64,000 nt of DNA from Klebsormidium nitens (Eukaryota > Streptophyta > Klebsormidiophyceae > Klebsormidiales > Klebsormidiaceae), in contig DF237210.1 of the NCBI GenBank assembly GCA_000708835.1, positions 56,703-120,702 of the forward strand. Direction: 5' to 3'. A model generated the notes under the pieces. The model searched no databases. It had not been told where the DNA came from and was given only the letters and a program-made list of their open reading frames with translations. Positions 23,008 through 35,490 of the stretch are shown here, piece after piece; the first letter of the stretch is position 1, and each line of letters opens with the position of its first letter. Made by a program: the position numbers and the translations under genes.

Positions 23008-25472
23008 TCACCGCTCCTTCAGTTCCTCCTCAAAGATCGATAGCCTCTCTACAATAGCAGGTACAAGGGCGCTAAAAGCTGTTCGTATCGACACCTTGGA
23101 ATCTGTAGTCAAGACCTTACTGCTATCAAACGTCGTCTCCACCTGCAAGCATGGTCGAGCAGGTTCCTAACGGCAGAACCTCGCTGATAAAGCGTTTTTC
23201 AAGACAAGACAGAACCAATGAACAGATAAAGCCTGACCATGAAGGGTCGGGGTTGACTGAAAGAGAGCCTTAAACGACCCGAACACCCATGGCTCTTCGC
23301 TAAGCACTATCGAGCTTGATGACTGAAGTACATAGAATAAAGATGACCAGAACCGAGGAGATCGGCAGTGTCTCTGGTCAAGGTTGCAAAAACTGCATTC
23401 AGTTGCTGCTCGTGGTCAATGCGCATTCTTTGCTTCCGAAAGAAAACGACGAGAGTGTGAAACGAACTTCAGGTCAGATGGTGTCAACAACTCATCTTCG
23501 AGGGCCTCTTGTTATGGACAATTAAATAGCTTCGTTGGTCATTAGAAAGGCAAACCAGCGCTTAACGGTTTTGAAGTCCGCTGAAAAACTGACTAGCAGC
23601 AGTCGGCAATCTGCTGCCTGCAACCTGCAGATCGACTTTTCGGATAACCGACTTAGGAAGTGTCTTAATTTGTCATCCGAGGGGCACTCGATAGTATATT
23701 CCATAGACAACACTTTAAAGACAGAAGGACTTGGACAAACCTCAGACCCACCGGAATGTTCTGGTGGCCGTTTTGTCCGTTTGGATTCTGTCCTTCCACT
23801 CGGATCATTCACAAATTCTCGTGCAAGAGCCTTAAAAGGCAGTCTCACACTTCAATCCAATGAGCAGAGAAAAACAACCCTGAAAGAAAAGAGCATCAAG
23901 TAATGCATCCTCACCGTGACCTCATCGAGCTCCCCGAAGGCAGCCTCTGGTATTTTCAGCATGCCAGTCACTTCTTCCTCTTTGAATGTACCTGCAAAGT
24001 GAAATAGTGGTGTGAAGTCGTATTGTCGAACAGACCAACTCTTGATTTGAACGCAATTGAAGACATACGTCTTTCTCCTTTGCCTGCTTCTGAAGGACGT
24101 CGAGCAATAAACACTGATAAAGTCATATGCTGACATCCTGTGTGGCTACACAGCGGCTTACCTTTCCACTTCAGATCGATCTCAAAGTGGTAACCACAGC
24201 GTCGCTTGCCACGCACAAAAAATTGTGTCGCCTGCAGAAGAAGCAAATGCATAGATTCAGATCACTTATCCAAGTTCCTTCACCTGTTCAACTTTTCTCC
24301 TTGCGATTGTGAAGAAAAGTACATGCCGGGCCCGGACGGGAAGTGACAGTATCTAAACAAAGCAGTACTTTCAAACAGAGCGACTCAAACCAACGACGCT
24401 GCTAGCCGTTCATAACTGTAATCTTGACCATATTGCTACGTCTAAGCATGAGACTTAAGGAGTCAGCAGAGGTTGGTGCAGGTGCCTCGTTCAGTGACCA
24501 GACGAAGGCTTCTCAAGAAGATCTCTCCAATCAATTCTTCATCATCAGCGGCGTGTTGCTAGTGCAGTTGCAGAAACAAGTCACACTCTTGTCTTGCACT
24601 TTCTTTTAGATATCACCTTCATTCAAGAATAGCTTGATGTCAAGGGAACTCACATCACCAGTGCAGGATGACATCTCCGTGACTCTTGCCCTCCCTTCCG
24701 GGAATGAGATCTCGTCCAACTCCTTCAGCAGTTCTCCTAAACGGTCCTTGCCCCAGGCGGTCAGATTCCTTTCCTCCCACGTGCCAGCCTGGAGGAAACA
24801 TCGACACAATCGGTCTGGTTAAGCACGATTGCCAACACCCCAAAAATAGTGATGAATATGGCTGGACCCTTCGACCTCCTGACTGATAAAGTCACGATTC
24901 GATGAAAGCGGAGGAAAGTAAGGTAATGCAGAACTGTCACATGCATCGTGGCGGCCGAGTATTTTGGAGACCTAGCTTCAAGCCTGCGAAAATCAGAACT
25001 CTGTGGCTTATCAGAAAGGAAGAGGAAACTCAGTACTGTTTTCCATATGAGCATTCAGAAATTGGCTGCCAAGTCGAGACAACTACCTTTTGCTGGATGA
25101 GGGCACCTGAACTCAAAACCTCTTCCTTGGCATCGCATATGGCTTAGTAAGAGTAATGTACTGACAAGCTCTGAAAAACACCAACTTCTCTGGCGTCCCC
25201 ATTTGATCAATGAGAAGCTTGCGTACACAAGCGACGAGTAGATTGATGAAATAGCGGTTTCCTTCTACCTTGTTCCAGGCGCTTCCTCCCGAGCTGGGTC
25301 CCGCCTGTGCAGTTTGTGCCAACTCCTCTTGACTCAATTTCTTGGGCACCGGCTTTGGCGCCGGAGCTTCCACCCCATCGCCAGGCTTCCCTGTCCAGTA
25401 CCTGTAGCCCAAAGCTGCATCAGCTTTGTTGCTTGAGCCTGCAACCTCGCCAGAGCCGGTGGGCGGCTCCAT
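23008..25472 (-). CDS. Aha1_N-domain Hsp90 co-chaperone-like protein (5 exons)
   Basis: Exons, 5' to 3' on the minus strand: 25472-25269, 24788-24654, 24231-24162, 23991-23915, 23142-23008. Joined in phase they encode 206 aa. A proline-rich N-terminus with a YRYW motif leads into GTWEERNLTAWGKDRL (residues 70-85), the signature region of the Aha1 N-terminal domain. This is followed by a basic beta-meander (FFVRGKRRCGYHFEIDLKWKG) and a glutamate-rich C-terminal helix. Aha1_N binds the Hsp90 middle domain and stimulates its ATPase. The protein lacks the C-terminal AHSA1 domain of full-length Aha1, so it resembles the short, N-domain-only plant proteins and yeast Hch1. Its first codon is 732 bp from that of the divergent MAU2 gene. 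Confidence 0.88.
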
Positions 25473-26204
25473 GTTCTCTACCTACCTATGCAGCAGTATG
25501 CTAGGTACCTAGAGAAATGCTGTGCCGCTGCGCCTTGTTGAGCTGCAAAATGCAGCGCAGCTAGGTAGCTGTGGACCAGAGTGTGGTGCAGTGTGGGCTT
25601 AGTGTGGGCTGCATTCCTCGAAACTTGCAAAATTCCTTGACTCCCCACGATAAATCATTTTGAATTGTCTGTGAATCTTGAAGGGACTGTGGATGTACGA
25701 ACTCAAAAGAGGAAAAACCAAAGTAGAACCTGGCTACCGGATCGGCTTTGATCCCCAATGTTTGTGTGTGATTCTTTTTGCATGTCATTGTTATTTTTTG
25801 GTTCTAGCATAAATTTGCACCTCAAGCTTCTCCGCATTTGAGGAATTATGGAATCATTGCTGTAGAATTCTGTATACATACGGTACTCCCGCACCCTTTC
25901 AACTCTGAAAGCGGGACAGGCGAGCTGCACATCCGTGCAATGTCCTGACGTCAATGTGGCCCCGAGCGCTTCAAGCCTTCATCTTTGAAGCAGAGAATGC
26001 AGCTTGAAAGCCGAGTACTTCAGCAAAGATGTGTGCAAGTGTTTGTGCAGACTAGCAGCTCCTTTTGGACTATCATCTTATTCATAGCGGCGCTGAAGCC
26101 GGAACTTAGGGCAAAGTTGAGAAATCTTGTATAACGTGATGTGGTGTTGGTGAGCTGGGCTGCAAAAAAAGTGACTCTGTTGCTGGAACTGTGACAGCTA
26201 TGCA
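25473..26204. promoter_or_regulatory. Shared divergent promoter, Aha1-like / MAU2
   Basis: Only 732 bp separate the two start codons. The Aha1-proximal part carries the 12-base palindrome CTAGGTACCTAG at 25501-25512 and another CTAGGTA at 25561. No TATA box is evident. Shared regulation is inference from the spacing. Confidence 0.5.
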
Positions 26205-29200
26205 ATGAACATGGCCTCAAGTTCCTACAGCAGTGATAATCAGAGCGCAGTGGCAGAGGGACTGTGGCAGCTTGCTGATGAGTTTGAGGCCGAAGGAGAT
26301 GTCCCAGCCACCGTCAAGTAAGCTGCAGAACATTCTGCTTATCATACTCTTCATCATTAAGGACACGTCCTTGGTTGTTGTAGATATCGTTTCTTTGATC
26401 TTACCTCAATTGGCTAGCCCTGTTCTGTGGCTCCCCGTCGTTCAACTCCACACGGTTCAAGCATGATCTCTGTAACCCTTCAACTCTTTATCTTGTTTGT
26501 GAGCCTCAACTGTGTAGCTTATCAGTTGCCATAGATGATTGCAACTTTAGTCAAGACGTTTGCTGGTAGGATCTTTTGAGAATCTTTAGTGGTGGTAGAG
26601 TTAAGCGAGAAACGTGGAACAAACACCCTTGTTAAGGCCACAGGGAATCGAAAAGGAGATTTCTTTTTGACAGGTGCCTGGAGGCAATCTGTCAGAGTGA
26701 GCGCTCGTTCTTGCCGCTGGTTGAAGTCAAGACAAGGCTTCGCTTGGCCACTTTCCTCTTCGACCACACCAACAACATAGCGCAGGCCAGGAGCCATCTT
26801 GAGAGAGCGGTGAGCCCCGTGCAACAATTGTTGAGTCGATTCTAGGCCATGGTTTCTATTCATTGGTTTGATCAAACATTGGTGCAAGCCCCAGTGTAGC
26901 TAGTCTATCAGGGCCTTCCCGTATGGCTTTGTCACTCCAAGTTACACATCAAACATCTGACAGGATGCTTGGCTTTGGATTGCAGAACGCTCCTTTTGAG
27001 GCCTAGAGCAAGCAAGGAGTCCAGCCCCCTGTACAGTCATTGGCTCTGCCTTTTTAGAACACTGATTTAGAATCCCGAGAGTTTTCTGCCAGCCTTTTTC
27101 GTTCTTCTTTTCTCACTGAGTCTGAGCTCTGTTGTGCAGCAAATGCTGTTGAAAAACGTCCCTGGGAACGTGGACCTCAAGTGCTGTGTCCTCTCTCTCC
27201 TGAGCCACTGCTACCAGGCGCTCGACTCCAGGAACCTCCGGAAGCAGGTCCTACAGAAGGGCTGTGAGCTGCTCTCGCAAGCACAAGACTGGTAAGTGCT
27301 TTCGCCTAGTGGTTGGCCATACACCCTTCAACATCCCCTACACGTTTCGGATCTTTGTTTCTTCCATCAAAACCAAGAAAAAGTGAGTTTTTTTACCGAA
27401 GGGGTTTTTGCACAGACTATGTATAATCCATGCCCTCAAGGCCTGGAAAGCAAAGATGTGCCATCAATGTATTCTCGTCGCAGCTTGGGAGGTCTGGAAG
27501 GATGACGAAAGCCTCTTCGAAACTGGAAAAGTATTTGGAGATCTGTCCCGTTTTCCCCCCATTTAGGCTTCATTCAGAGACCGAGGGGATCCGTCACCAT
27601 CATCTAACGAAGTCAGAGCTTCCCATCTTGTGAAACTGCCGTGCTGAGTGATGTTTTCTGATCCTGATCTCGTGCATGAGAAGGAACTGACAAGTGAAGT
27701 CCGAGCTCTCAATCTGAACACGAACGCAAGGCGCCAAACACCTCCTCTGCGTCAGTTTACGAACACTGACTCGTCTGGCGTGCGGGTGGACATGTGCAGG
27801 GAGGGCGCCCCTCTGTGGATGTGCAACTTCCAGATGCAGCTGATTGGTGCGAGTCTACAAGAGGGCGAGCCTGAGGCCGCCATAGCCTGCGCCCGCACTG
27901 GCCTCGAGCAGGCGCAACAAATGAACAATGCTCCCCTGCAGGTGAGCCATTGATAGTATAGGCACATCACAGTTTTACTCTTGATGTTACAGCATCTTCC
28001 GCACTGTCCTTCTGTGCCGGTGGGGATTCAGAAGCGCCTGTTGCTACCTAGACATACTCAGGGAACACCCGATCCAGTATTCGTTAGTCTTGTTCTCCCC
28101 ACTCTTTTCTCCATTCGAGCCAGCAGTTATCATTCTCGGAGGGCCTATTGAATGAAAGATTGCCTGAATCTAGCATGGCCGATGTCTCGCGGGCCGGTAA
28201 GCAGTCTATCCCATTTTTCACCCATGCTAGCCGGTGCATTGAACCGAGCTTGACATGGATGCCTCACCCCCAAAACCTGCCACTCCGCTAGTTTATCACG
28301 AACAACCAGACTGAAATGCGGGCTCGTTGTCTACCCCCGCTTCAGCAAATGTTGTGCGGCTTGATTCAGGGACGAATAGGGCGAGGAAAATGTGAAAAGA
28401 GACGAGGATTGTGCAAACAATCGGGGTTAGAAAACAATCCACATAAACGGTTTTTCGATCGTCCCTGCAGTTGCTGTTCGCTGCCACGATGCTCCACGCC
28501 CACATGTGCACCTTCCAGAACCCCCGGGAGTTGGCTGCGGCCGCTGACATGTGCGATCAGGCTTGGGTGAGCATGACGGTGCCCGAGAGGGAGGCATATG
28601 CCGGGCTGAGCGTGTACCACCGGCTCCTGCGGGCGGCTCACTGGCTGAGCGTGGCGGAGTACGGCAAGGTCAAACCGCACCTCAACGGTGGGCCGTCATC
28701 TCAAGTTCGCTCTGCTTGAGCCTCTCTCCACCCTCTGAGCACTGCAAATTGGTTGCTGAGGCTTCGCTTTCAAAGAAAAGGTTGAGGGCTTATCTTCGTT
28801 CCTCGTAAACATGAGATTGCCTCTTTCAATCGAAGGCTGCAGCACGAAGACCGCCTTTTTGCCTTATGCGAAGAGCACGATCCGGCAACGAATACTCCCA
28901 TCGCTTGATTGTCTAGCCGTCGCTTCCTTCGAAGCTGTTCAGTAATGAGGGCCAACTCCCGTCACGATCCTCTGTAACCTTTTGAAGCAGAGTCATTCCA
29001 AATCGCAATGTCAATTTTCAACGTGTCCGCCGAAGAGCTCGACTACACTTTTCGGTCTAACTTTCTGAAGCTGAGTTGATGAATGGCAACGTCGAACTCC
29101 GACAATTTCTTTGCAGAGCTCGACTCGACTCTCCGGTCCTTCCGAGCCCGCCAAGCTGCCACCTACTCTACCCCCCCGCCTTCTGAGAAGCACCCCGTCA

Positions 29201-32200
29201 GTGCCAACGGCTTCCACTCGTCACCTTCTGGCCAGCCATATCCTTCAAACAACACCCAAGCTGCAAACGCCCCTCTTCAAACCCGGTCCAAAACTTTTGA
29301 CCTGAACGAAGCTCCGGACCGGTCGGACGGCGCTGGTCCGAGCGGCCGCCCGGAGACGCGAGTGCCTGGGCGAGGGCCCGCCTCAGGTACGCTTACTGAT
29401 TTGCTCAATGCCTTACGGCTGCTTTTAATGAAAGATCGTCGTGCTCAGGGTGCGTTCCGTGCCTTGATCCAGCTTTCCTCGTACGGCGCTCCTTCGAGCA
29501 TACGGAACGTCTTATTTTGCCTTTCCTCTCTTGAACTCAATTCACGCTTATTAAGAGCCTCACATGCCAAGCTATCTGCCCAAATTGACCGTACAAATCT
29601 CCGGAAGTCTCTACCGCGATTCTGGAGGACAATTTATTCATTTCGGAGCCTCTCCCATGCTCTATCGCCTTTGCGAATGAAAGCATCCGGCAATGATCCC
29701 TCAGGAACAAGCCTGCCGCTGGGGCCACCGCCGTTGGACTCGGAGTGGCTGCCGCTGACTGCCGCCGAGGGGCTCGCCGCACTGATGTGGGCGCTGCACG
29801 AGCGACCCGCGGGGACGTCGTTCAAAAAGTGCCTGGAGCGGATCAGGCCTGCAATAGAGGCGACCCGAGGTACGCTCACCACTGTTTAGCTTTGTTCTCT
29901 TCAGGGATTCCTTTAACAAGCCGCATTTTGCCGCTCGCTTTGAGTTAGACTTCGTGGAGCGTTCTGTGATGCCGCTTTGACGGTTACTCGTGTGAGTAAG
30001 TTGTTGCTGATCACTTGCACCAGTTTCAAAATGAGGGAACCAGTCAGTTTTGGGCAACCTCCACCCGTTGCATCGATTTTGGACGGACGACTCGACGTTG
30101 CTGCCGCTTCGAGCCTTTGAAGCACAAAGATGGAGTGATTACTGCTTCGATTGCGTTTTGCGCGTCCGAGGTCACGTTCCCACCAAAGTTGGTCAAAACG
30201 GATGCATCATCGCTTAGGTATGTTTTGTTCAATTGATCCCCAATATCTCCTGTTGACGGGTCTTCTTATCTTCGCTTATACGTACACTTCGTTTCGTGTT
30301 GCAGCGGCGCTCCAAGCTGCTGGCATCACCCCTTCCTCTACGTCCAAGAGCGTTTCCGCTCAGGCGTACTGGGACGCGCAACCTTACCTCATTCTACTGC
30401 AACATCTGCTTGAGGTCAAGGCCGGCATCGAGCTGACGCAGTGTGACGTCAGGGACGCGCAGACTGTGAGCGGCGTCAGCCCTTTTTGCGGTGCTCCTGC
30501 TTCTTGCCTCCGGGCGTGCTCGACGTAGTATGTATATTGCCTGATTGGTTTCACACGAGTCATGATTATAGCTCCTGCTGTCAATTTACTCATTGAAGCT
30601 CCTCGTACGTTCAGCACCTTCTCGGCGACGTTCCTCAAGCCGAAGATTGCAAATACTTGATCTCGAATATCTGAAAATGAGCTGTTTCGAGCTTACCAAA
30701 TATCCGAGCAGACTAGTTTGGGAGGCACCTAATTCCTTGGCTCATTCTTACACTTGGACCGCAAGGCTTCCCCTTGGAAAGACTTCATCGGCCGGCGGGT
30801 GAAGCGGGTTTTTGCGTGGCCACTCCCATTGTCTTGACATGACCCAAACTTCCTGATAGGTCTGCGTTAGGAGTAGAGCGAAGGTGTCTGGTCGCATGGG
30901 CGGAATGTGATTCAGGTTTCTTGTCTTAGCCGTATCAGAACGAACTCGCGATAAGTTCTCGTTCCCCGAAGCATTGTCTGACTCAGACCCGTCGTTTGCC
31001 TCTCCAACAGACGATCGCCGAGGCCATCGACCTTTTCAGCCGCTTCCCGACGCACGATGCGCTGCAGAGCCGGATCCAGGTCTTGGTGGGGCAATACGCG
31101 CTCACGGTGGGAGACTTCCAGGCGGCGGTACAGCACTTCCAGCTCGCGGCTGCGGTGAGGCTTCGGCAGCCTGCAAGGAAGTTAACAGTTAACAGTTGAT
31201 ATAACACTTTTAAGGAAACTCTTTCGGTCCGCTTGCGAAATCCAGCTCTTTCCCTAGTGTTAAGGCAGGGATAGGAGATGAAAGGCAGGCAGGAGAGTGA
31301 AGCCGTCCTTGGCAGGCAACTGAGTTCGCGTGTATCGGCAATTGTCTGTTTTTCTTACGCGGTTCAGTGATTGATCATGAGAAGCGTAGTGTGCCTATCT
31401 GTGTTTCTCATGCACCGAGAAAGTTGGCGTTTCCTGGCCACTCACGAACGCCCAGGATCTTTCTTCCACTTTTGTTAACAAACTCAAACGCGGACGGAGC
31501 AGCGCTCTTATATTTTGTTGGCCCAACTTGAAAACTCTCAAGTAAATGTCATGAATCTCCAAAAGCTCAGCCCAAAGTCTCTGTAAACACCTTTGAAACA
31601 TGCATGTGGCCAACTCAAACCCTCACCATCTCCACGGACCCTCCCGAAGCAAACCCAGGTCCTCTTATTAAACGCCAAACGTTCGTTGAGATGAACCCCA
31701 TTGAAACAACATTACGCTCTGCTTCACCGACGCCTCATAACCAACTCATTTCTTTCGAATCTCTTACGAAGCGTTTCGAGCTCAATCTCGTGCAGGCACT
31801 GTCTCATTTCGCAGGGCTTTAATACCACCAACTTGGACCCTCTCAAAAGCTCTACGGACGATCTTAAAGTCAACCTCGTGCAGGCAACGTCTCTTCCGTC
31901 ATCACAACCCCTCATGATAGAAACTGAGACCCATTTGAAACCTGACGAGGTTGTCCGAACTTCTCTAGTGCACGCAGCGTCTCTTGTCTTCTCACAAACT
32001 TCCATGAAATCTGCAAAGGGCTTGAAATTGAACCCCGGGCAGGCAACCGAAGACTCGCACATTCGGACGGTCATGGAGATCCAGATCCAATCTCCTGCAG
32101 GCAACGGCTCATGTTCTTGCACGAACCTTCTTCAGCGTCTCGAGCCTCTCGGAAACCAATCAAACTGCCTGAATCTCTTAATCCCTACAGCCCAGCCAGA

Positions 32201-35200
32201 CTGCCTTGCAGGCAACGATGGACCGGGCGGCCGGACGCTCGTGACTATCCAGACTGCCCTGGCGCTTCTGTCCACAAAGTTGTTTCTCATTCATTCATCT
32301 CGTATTGTACCAACACAGACCCTCTTATTGCGGGCGAGGATTGGCCAATCTAGCCCTAGCTGATGAGATCTCGGACCAAGAACAAAGCAACTTGCTCTCT
32401 AAACCAACCTGCATCATGCTTGCAATAAGTACCTGCACATACTACTTGGATACCCATTTACCAACACAGACCCGCTTTCCCGCATTAACCCCGTGCAGGC
32501 AACAGAAGATTCGGACGCCCGGACGCTGATACGATCCAGACTGCCCTGGCGCACCTGTCGCTAAACTTGACCCCGTGCAGGAACGTCTCATTTCTCATTT
32601 ATTTCGTGTAGTTCCGACCCAGACCCTTTTAAAAGTTGCTTTGAACCCTGCGCAGGCAACGGAAGATGCGGACGCCCGGACGCTCATCACTATCCAGACC
32701 GCCTTGGCGCACCTGTCCGCAAATTCGGACGCCGATCGGAGCGCCGCGGTCGACCTGGTGACCCCCCTGGTGCAGGAGAGCGCGCTGCCGCGCCTGCGGG
32801 CGCGCGTGCATTCGGCTGCGCTGTTTGCGTCGAGCATGCTTCAGGCGCTGCAAGGGCAATACCAGGAGGCCCGGTAAGAATGCGCCCTTGCATAATCGTT
32901 ACACTGGTGGATTTTTGATACCAGATTGGGATTCGTTGATCGGTGCAAGCCTCTAGTCTCACAGCAGTGTTAAGAGCTACAGTTGTCACGCTCAAAGATG
33001 CCGTGGCATGAAGGTTAAATTTAGCTGTAGAGTAGTGAGTATAGAGGGAGTGTCACCCAACAGGACTTCGGATGTTTTGCCTGCACGAGATTGCTCCTAT
33101 CACTGTCTTGGATACATGCGTAACAGCCACTGGTGAATTGAGCACAGTTGTCAGACAAAGCTTTCGTGTAATCACGTGCCTGGATGTGCATGCGGAATTG
33201 AGCACCGCTCGTGGACTTCGGCTGGGAAGCCTTCTTGGGGTTCAAGTTTTCAATGCTTCTTAAGCAGAGGCGCTGGCTGAAGTTGTAATGACTGCTAGAG
33301 GACTTCTGAGGTCCGATGCCGATATTCGCTCGTGTAGGCGTTCCAGAGGAAAACAGGTGTTATGCCCGAGTTGGGTGCTTCAGTCAGTTGTCCTGCAAGG
33401 GAGCATGTTTTTGAATTGTGAACGTAATTCCTCGGTACACGTGTGAAATAGAAGCGGAATATCGGGAATCAATCACACCCCCCTTTGCTCCGCAGCTTTC
33501 AGACTGTGCGCGGCCGCAGAATGACCCACAAGCAGCTGCGTTTGTCTGTTTTTCATTACTCTTGGTAGAAAGAGATTCCGGGAGCACTTCGTGATGTGGG
33601 CAATCCTTTCCAACCTCCGCCCAGGTTCTAGATCGAGGGCGGCCTAAAGGAGGCCCACAAGCAGCTGATGATGTGTCTCTTGTGAACCCCTTGCAAGAAG
33701 GAAATAGTCGAAAGCCCTGAAGGTCAGGGCTTCGAGACACTCTTTTCGGACCCAAAAACCTTGAAAGAACAACGTTTTCGACTCCGCCCAGGTCCCAGAT
33801 TGGGCTCGGCCTAACGCAAGCCCATAAGCAGCTGATGTTGTATCTGTCATAATCTCCTCGCAAGGAAAGAAAGGTCAGGAAGCCCTGAAGATTAGCGCTT
33901 CGAGTCACCCATCTTTGTTCAACAAACCCCTGAAGAACATCCTTCGACTCCCGCCCAGGTTCANNNNNNNNNNNNNNNNNNNNNNNNNNNNNNNNNNNNN
34001 NNNNNNNNNNNNNNNNNNNNNNNNNNNNNNNNNNNNNNNNNNNNNNNNNNNNNNNNNNNNNNNNNNNNNNNNNNNNNNNNNNNNNNNNNNNNNNNNNNNN
34101 NNNNNNNNNNNNNNNNNNNNNNNNNNNNNNNNNNNNNNNNNNNNNNNNNNNNNNNNNNNNNNNNNNNNNNNNNNNNNNNNNNNNNNNNNNNNNNNNNNNN
34201 NNNNNNNNNNNNNNNNNNNNNNNNNNNNNNNNNNNNNNNNNNNNNNNNNNNNNNNNNNNNNNNNNNNNNNNNNNNNNNNNNNNNNNNNNNNNNNNNNNNN
34301 NNNNNNNNNNNNNNNNNNNNNNNNNNNNNNNNNNNNNNNNNNNNNNNNNNNNNNNNNNNNNNNNNNNNNNNNNNNNNNNNNNNNNNNNNNNNNNNNNNNN
34401 NNNNNNNNNNNNNNNNNNNNNNNNNNNNNNNNNNNNNNNNNNNNNNNNNNNNNNNNNNNNNNNNNNNNNNNNNNNNNNNNNNNNNGACTCCCGCCCAGGT
34501 TCAGATCGGGGGCGGCCTAAAGCAAGCGCACGAGCAGCAGATCTTCGATTTCTTGCGAATCTTTTATAAGGAAGAAATTTCCGAAGATTAGCGCTTCGAG
34601 ACACTCATTTTTGAACAGATTGCGAAAAAGACAGTGCTTCTACTCTCGCCCAGGTTCCAGATCGGGCGCGGCCTAAAGCAAGCCCACAAGCAGCTAGGCA
34701 ACCACCAGCTGGTATCGCAGTTCTTGGCCATGCTGGGCAGTGTGAATAGGGCCCTGAACGACCTTCCAACCGGGAGCGACGTCCTTAAGAGCGCGTTCAC
34801 ACTCGCCAAGTCGGAGCACGACCTGCTGACGCAGATCAGCGCGCTTGAGGAGATGGCCAGTGAGTCGTGTTCACCGCGTTAGATTCGGCCGACTCGTCTC
34901 GTTCTGTACTGCTCGCTCAAGAACCGGGGTTTCATTGCAGAGAGAGAATAACTAGTCTCTACTGCTGTTGGTTTTTGATACAAACTACGCTGGGACTTTG
35001 GTAACGTGACTCCCGGGATAGACGGGTAGAGAAGGAGGAAGGACCGACTGGGAGAATCTCCTAGGTACTGATCGGCAACAACATTCCCAAACCTCATGGC
35101 AAACCTTGATTACAACTCTGAACATGTGCCAAGCTAACCACGAGCATTGGAAAACCTGGGCTGTCGTGCTGTTGCTAGGCGGCAGTCACTCAGCCGGTTC

Positions 35201-35490
35201 TCTTCGCCATTTTGTTGTGTAGAGCTTGCTGGCAAGTATCCAATCTGCGAAAGCGGATTATCGGCGTTGGCCCCTCGGCCGCTACTTTACGCATGCTCTT
35301 GTCAAATAGCTGATCTTATCTCCATTTCCGGGCTACAGACATTGCCCGACTTGAAAACAACCAGGCTCACTTGGAGGAGGCCGCGAGCGGGCTGCAGAAG
35401 AAAAGAACGGAGTTCCGGGGGCAGGTCCAAGCGGCGCTGAGCACCCCCCTGCACGCCGCCCTTCTTCAGGCACGTGCTGGCTTATCATAA
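26205..35490 (+). CDS. SCC4: MAU2/SCC4 sister-chromatid cohesion factor (12 exons)
   Basis: Exons: 26205-26317, 26674-26809, 27140-27291, 27800-27941, 28471-28687, 29117-29386, 29705-29869, 30305-30465, 31011-31154, 32656-32873, 34654-34859, 35339-35490. All are GT-AG with matching phases, giving 691 aa, close to plant SCC4. Hallmarks of the TPR-like superhelix are seen: [14 protein letters not shown] at the N-terminus, [27 protein letters not shown], and the C-terminal [26 protein letters not shown]2 pairs with SCC2/NIPBL to load cohesin onto chromatin in the nucleus. Exon 6 encodes a Ser/Pro-rich insertion. A second ATG lies two codons into the frame at 26211. Introns 5, 9 and 10 contain decayed copies of the following exon's start, and intron 10 contains an assembly gap. 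Confidence 0.92.
29030..29125 (+). repeat. Decayed copy of MAU2 exon 6 acceptor
   Basis: AGAGCTCGACT at the start of exon 6 (29117) is preceded 81 bp upstream by GAAGAGCTCGACTACAC at about 29032, followed by partly matching bases. The copy's acceptor reads AAG after a purine-rich tract and is probably inactive. Confidence 0.4.
31600..32720 (+). repeat. Array of decayed MAU2 exon 10 starts
   Basis: Intron 9 holds serial copies of the exon 10 leader (CAG then GCAACGGAAGATGCGGAC). Clear copies begin at 32043, 32212 and 32499, and the real exon begins at 32656. Shorter remnants with GTGCAGGCA..GTCTC occur near 31790-31980 and at 32575. Copies also share the later exon stretch CGGACGCT..ATCCAGACTGCCCTGGCGC. 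Spacing is irregular, roughly 80-290 bp. Confidence 0.75.
33600..34710 (+). repeat. About 167-bp array of MAU2 exon 11 starts, containing a gap
   Basis: Units carry CGCCCAG, then the first 50 or so exon bases (GTTCCAGATCGGGCGCGGCC, then a lysine-glutamine-rich stretch). Copies begin at 33625, 33792, 33959 and 34499, and the real exon begins at 34654. The first spacings are 167 and 167 bp. A weaker remnant lies near 33495-33540. Reading the array on the other strand produces long shadow frames that are not genes. Confidence 0.85.
33964..34485. other. Assembly gap (522 N) inside repeat array
   Basis: N run in MAU2 intron 10. The 18 bases just before it (33946-33963) are identical to the 18 just after it (34486-34503), as expected for a gap caused by the tandem array. 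Confidence 0.98.

Noticed and set aside
29083-29889. 268-codon single frame
   Set aside because: It is MAU2 exons 6 and 7 read straight through the intron between them (29387-29704). Splicing at the good GT-AG sites keeps the frame and family context.
31701-32363. 220-codon plus-strand frame
   Set aside because: It lies wholly in MAU2 intron 9 and translates the decayed exon 10 ladder. The flanking MAU2 exons join in phase without it.
33384-34604. 406-codon minus-strand frame with repeated motifs
   Set aside because: It crosses the second N run and reads the antisense of the MAU2 exon 11 ladder. The repeats explain its apparent domain structure.
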